Shown here: positions 15,596 to 18,030 of the stretch, in pieces
Layout of the letters: each line of letters begins with the position of its first letter
Position numbering within the stretch: the first letter of the stretch is position 1
Source of the DNA: an uncultured Oscillospiraceae bacterium
GTDB taxonomy: Bacteria; Bacillota; Clostridia; Oscillospirales; Oscillospiraceae
Length of the DNA: 18,030 nt
Direction of reading: 5' to 3'
Assembly (NCBI GenBank): GCA_910588625.1
Contig: CAJUQN010000056.1
Coordinates: 1 to 18,030 of the forward strand
Made by a program: the position numbers and the translations under genes
The notes under the pieces: generated by a model
Databases searched by the model: none
Told to the model about the DNA's origin: nothing
What the model saw: the letters and a program-made list of their open reading frames with translations, nothing else

Positions 15596-15642
15596 GGGGG
15601 TATAGCTCAGCTGGGAGGGCACATCATCCGGTGAGCAACCCC
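15596..15642 (+). pseudogene. Truncated tRNA-Ala 5' end, copy 1
   Basis: The first 22 nt equal the 5' end of the complete tRNA-Ala at 15889 (acceptor strand plus D-arm, GGGGGTATAGCTCAGC...). The match then stops abruptly. A CCCC at 15639-15642 can pair with the leading Gs, and a hairpin forms between, but there is no T-arm and no CCA. It is not a functional tRNA by inspection. Confidence 0.75.
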
Positions 15643-15765
15643 AAAGCAAGGCCAGTTTCATAGCAATTTGCAAATTTTGAATTTGAAAAAATTGTTCCTA
15701 AATCAGTTGGAAAATGCAAGGTCATAACAGAAAAAGTTGATAGAAAGTTACGGAAAATTGAACAT
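15643..15765. other. AT-rich spacer between tRNA-like copies 1 and 2
   Basis: No gene or tRNA part is recognised. Parts of it (CAATTT, then TTGTTCC...TTGGAAA) resemble the spacer after copy 2, suggesting that whole units were duplicated and then diverged. Confidence 0.4.
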
Positions 15766-15813
15766 GGGGGTATAGCTCAGCTGGGAGCGCGAACAATGCA
15801 CTTGCGTACCCCC
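15766..15813 (+). pseudogene. Truncated tRNA-Ala 5' end, copy 2
   Basis: Again 22 nt are identical to the tRNA-Ala 5' end. After the break, TACCCCC (15807-15813) is the exact complement of the leading GGGGGTA, restoring a 7-bp acceptor-like stem. Between them lie the D-arm and a hairpin CGCGA/TTGCG with a 9-nt loop. The result is a 48-nt tRNA-like fold without T-arm or CCA. Confidence 0.75.
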
Positions 15814-15888
15814 AAATGAGCACCAAAGCCCGACGCGGTTCTACAATTTAACAATGGTTCCCCTAAAATTCCATATCTGGAAATATCT

Positions 15889-15964
<76 letters not shown>

Positions 15965-15966
15965 TC

Positions 15967-16023
15967 GGGAACCGAAAAAAGGCTCGTTTTGATGAATAAT
16001 CAGAACGAGCTTTTTTTGTTCCC
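15967..16023. terminator. Long terminator hairpin after tRNA-Ala
   Basis: GGGAAC, an A run and GGCTCGTTTTGAT pair with ATCAGAACGAGC, a T run and GTTCCC. The inner stem plus seven Ts is a classic terminator and works in both directions on paper. Confidence 0.88.
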
Positions 16024-16103
16024 AGCATTCAGATTGATATGTCCCATGAGTGCCATTCATCCACTTCCCTTTTCCCATAGCAAGCACCACAGCCTAATAT
16101 CTC

Positions 16104-16136
16104 AAAAAGCGCGATGTGAACCATCGCGCTTTTTTC
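16104..16136 (+). terminator. Second terminator-like hairpin
   Basis: AAAAGCGCGATG and CATCGCGCTTTTTT form a 12-bp stem with T run, just upstream of the repA remnant. It isolates the remnant from transcription coming from the tRNA side. Confidence 0.8.
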
Positions 16137-16159
16137 TTACCCCAAAGGAGGGTCTACCC

Positions 16160-16678
16160 ATGCCGGAAGTCATTTTGTCCGATTATTTTTACGGCGCTGA
16201 ATCAGAAGAATTTATCTATTTCAAAATCCCACGCCTGCTGATTACAGACCCAAAGTTCAAGCACGTTTCCACAGATGCCAAACTTCTGTATGGTATGCTA
16301 CTGGACCGCATGGGCCTGGCTGCAAAAAAACAACTGGTATGACGACTACGGGCGCGTCTATATCTACTACACCGTAGACGAGATATGCGAGGATGTGTGT
16401 TGCGGACGGGACAAGGCTATGAAGCTGCTGGCCGAGCTGGACAAAAAGAAAGGGATCGGTTTGGTTGAGCGTGTCAAGTAGGGCCAGGGCCGCCCCACCA
16501 AACTCTATGTCAAGCGGTTCACCACCCGGACAGCACCCACATCGAGTACGTCATTGAGGCCATGCGCTAGACCACCACGAAAATCAACAATATCCGGGCC
16601 TATCTTCTCACGGCGCTTTACAATGCGCCGGTGACGATGGGCCCCTTACTGTTCCGCCGCCGTGCGGCATGACTTTAG
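16160..16678 (+). pseudogene. Broken replication initiator (RepA N-domain type)
   Basis: The start is well formed (AAAGGAGG, then MPEVILSDYFYGAESEEF), matching the replication initiator A proteins of clostridial plasmids and conjugative elements. The frame reads well to KLLYGMLLDRMGLAAK, then shifts at a run of seven A (16325-16331). One A fewer would continue into NNWYDDYGRVYIYYTVDEIC and KAMKLLAELDKKKGIGL. A TAG at 16479-16481 stands where Gln is expected (VKQGQGRPTK). After YVKRFTT the sequence jumps to a C-terminal part (STHIEYVIEAMR, stop, TTTKINNIRAYLLTALYNAP) typical of the far end of this family, so the middle is deleted. At least one frameshift, two nonsense codons and one internal deletion make it a dead relic of an integrated element. 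Confidence 0.88.
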
Positions 16679-16820
16679 CTGAAATAAATCTCACCATGAG
16701 ACACAATTTTTAGGTGGAAATTCTGGAGTTCAAATGCAGTTTCAGCGCCATTTCATATAGTATTATTTAAAACAGATACATTATTGCTTCTGTGTTTACA
16801 AAAAATTAACATCATTGGCA

Positions 16821-16849
16821 TTGACAGATTATGACTACCAATGCATAAT
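16821..16849 (+). promoter_or_regulatory. Promoter of the radical-SAM gene
   Basis: A perfect -35 TTGACA (16821-16826), 17-bp spacer and -10 CATAAT (16844-16849). Transcription would begin inside the CIRCE-like element that follows. Confidence 0.75.
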
Positions 16850-16850
16850 A

Positions 16851-16877
16851 TTAGCAGTCGACTGCTTTGAGTGCTAA
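16851..16877 (+). promoter_or_regulatory. CIRCE-like operator (HrcA site)
   Basis: TTAGCAGTC, 9 nt, GAGTGCTAA matches the CIRCE consensus TTAGCACTC-N9-GAGTGCTAA at 17 of 18 positions with exact spacing. It starts 1 nt after the -10, the usual place for HrcA repression. The single change (C to G) also creates a perfect 14-bp palindrome AGCAGTCGACTGCT at 16853-16866, so binding of another regulator is an alternative. Confidence 0.75.
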
Positions 16878-16904
16878 TTTCGTATTGTTATTGCGGGTGG
16901 TATT

Positions 16905-17876
16905 TTGTTAAAGGAAATCTCGATTGAAATTCTTCGGAAATGCCCCAATTATTGTGTCCACTGTTCCTCACTGTCAGATAAGTTTTGCCAGGAGATGTTG
17001 CCCTATGATATATTTGCTTCTGCCATAGATGATGCAGCAAAATTGGGTGCAACTGTGATTAGTATTTCTGGTGGAGAACCATTTCTCCACCCAGACATCG
17101 TTGCTATGATCAATCTGACAAATTCTCTTGGCTTGACCTCTTACATATATACGAGTGGAGTTACTTTCGATTCAACAGGAAATAGAAGTTCGCTCCACGA
17201 AAATACTCTTCTTGCATTGGCGGGAAAAGTAAGTAAAATTATTTTTAACATTGGGGCCAGTACCTCAGAAACATATGATAGCATCATGGGGACAACCGGG
17301 TGCCTTGACTTGATGAAGCAGTCTGTGGCTACTGCGGTAGGCTTGGGTATCTGTACAGAGGCGCACTTTGTGCCAATGCGCCTAAACATTGATCAAATTG
17401 AACAAACATTTCAATTATGCATGGAATTAGGTATGAAAAGAGTCAGTTTTTTGCGTTTGGTGCTACAAGGAAGGGCTCTGGACAACGCAAGAAAGATTGG
17501 CCTCTCCGATGAAGAGTTGCAAAATCTCAAACATGATTTAGATAACCTCAGTAAGCAATTCCCCTCAGAAGTCCGTATTGGTGTTCCCTTATCCACTAAC
17601 GATACCTGCCATACGTGCATGGCTGCTACAGGGAAACTGAATATCCGATACGATGGAAAAGTTTTTCCATGTGAAGTATTCAAGGATGGTCGTGCAGATC
17701 CATCTCTCGGGGAGGTAGAATCGGAAAGCATTTATGAACACTCATTGCAGAACATCTTTCAACATTCCTCCTATTTGCAACGGGTTAGAACGTTATCCGA
17801 TGAGTTCTCTCGTTGTGACGGCAATGAAATATGTATCGGGCAGTATTTGATCAATAGAAACAGACCACAATTTTGA
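16905..17876 (+). CDS. Radical-SAM enzyme with cysteine-rich C-terminal (SPASM/twitch-like) region
   Basis: A 323-aa protein starting at a TTG after GCGGGTGG. Cys 13, 17 and 20 form the CxxxCxxC cluster motif (KCPNYCVHC) that binds the 4Fe-4S cluster and SAM; GGEP at 56-59 is the second SAM motif. The C-terminal part has Cys 235, 238, 256 and then 304, 310, around the typical LNIRYDGKVFPCEVF strand of SPASM/twitch domains, so it probably binds an auxiliary cluster. Such enzymes modify peptides or proteins; the substrate is unknown. The gene is AT-rich, unlike the core genes, and follows an integrated-element relic. Its promoter carries a CIRCE-like operator, implying heat- or protein-stress induction. 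A short open frame (25 codons) starts 37 nt downstream. Family is firm; role unassigned. Confidence 0.9.
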   Translation: MLKEISIEILRKCPNYCVHCSSLSDKFCQEMLPYDIFASAIDDAAKLGATVISISGGEPFLHPDIVAMINLTNSLGLTSYIYTSGVTFDSTGNRSSLHENTLLALAGKVSKIIFNIGASTSETYDSIMGTTGCLDLMKQSVATAVGLGICTEAHFVPMRLNIDQIEQTFQLCMELGMKRVSFLRLVLQGRALDNARKIGLSDEELQNLKHDLDNLSKQFPSEVRIGVPLSTNDTCHTCMAATGKLNIRYDGKVFPCEVFKDGRADPSLGEVESESIYEHSLQNIFQHSSYLQRVRTLSDEFSRCDGNEICIGQYLINRNRPQF

Positions 17877-17912
17877 AAGATTAACTATTAGATGTCAACC
17901 CTGAAATGAAAG

Positions 17913-17990
17913 ATGGTGGAAAAAGTTAGACAGTTCAAAATAAGGTATAGCAAAACAGAGGTCCAAGAGGACCCCAGATATTACTTCTGA
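17913..17990 (+). CDS. Possible 25-aa peptide downstream of the radical-SAM gene
   Basis: An ATG at 17913 opens a 25-codon frame on the same strand, 37 nt after the radical-SAM stop, with no terminator between. The product starts MVEKVRQFKIRYSKT and ends DPRYYF; it is basic and aromatic and contains no cysteine. The ribosome site is weak (TGAAATGAAAG). Position and size would suit a substrate peptide of the radical-SAM enzyme, but a chance frame in AT-rich DNA is equally possible. Confidence 0.25.
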   Translation: MVEKVRQFKIRYSKTEVQEDPRYYF

Positions 17991-18030
17991 AAAACAATCT
18001 AGAAAAAAGATGCAGAAAGTGGTAAAATAG

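Overview
The window looks like chromosomal DNA of a Gram-positive gut anaerobe, most likely a GC-rich clostridial lineage such as the Oscillospiraceae (Flavonifractor/Intestinimonas-like). Evidence is the strong GGAGG ribosome binding sites, TTG/GTG starts, an ECF sigma/anti-sigma pair, MurNAc and alpha-galactoside utilisation genes, a tRNA gene with encoded CCA, and a remnant of a RepA-type replication initiator typical of clostridial conjugative elements. The species is an inference. GC-rich core genes fill about 2.8-15.5 kb; both ends are visibly more AT-rich and look accessory.

Left end (1-2.6 kb, minus strand): a three-gene module of a small XRE regulator, a 330-aa AAA+ ATPase and a subtilisin-like (S8) protease cut by the window edge. 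The ATPase-subtilase pair matches the layout of the IetAS anti-phage system. The ATPase has an altered Walker A motif (GKA instead of GKT/S), and the XRE promoter overlaps a perfect 21-bp tandem repeat.

Core, 2.8-12.5 kb: an ECF sigma factor with a translationally coupled membrane anti-sigma protein (minus); a GH36 alpha-galactosidase (plus); a HAD phosphatase (minus); then a divergent MurNAc recycling locus with an RpiR/MurR regulator (minus), and on plus murQ (MurNAc-6-P etherase), a MurP-like PTS EIIBC and a Cof-type HAD phosphatase. The regulator and murQ have back-to-back near-consensus promoters flanking two CCGG-centred palindromes. The regulator leader carries, on the opposite strand, what looks like a decayed T-box leader.

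12.5-15.5 kb (plus): trkA-trkH, a potassium uptake operon with its own promoter and a terminator-like hairpin.

Right end (15.5-18 kb): a consensus promoter leads into three copies of the first 22 nt of tRNA-Ala. Only the third is a complete tRNA-Ala(GGC); the first two are truncated and can close an acceptor-like stem. After the tRNA terminator come a broken repA remnant and an AT-rich radical-SAM gene. Its promoter is immediately followed by a near-perfect CIRCE (HrcA) operator, an unusual partner for a radical-SAM enzyme, and a 25-codon open frame lies just downstream. The most noteworthy points are the CIRCE-controlled radical-SAM locus, the tRNA-Ala 5'-end repeat array, the XRE-AAA-subtilase module with the odd Walker A, and the T-box-like relic.
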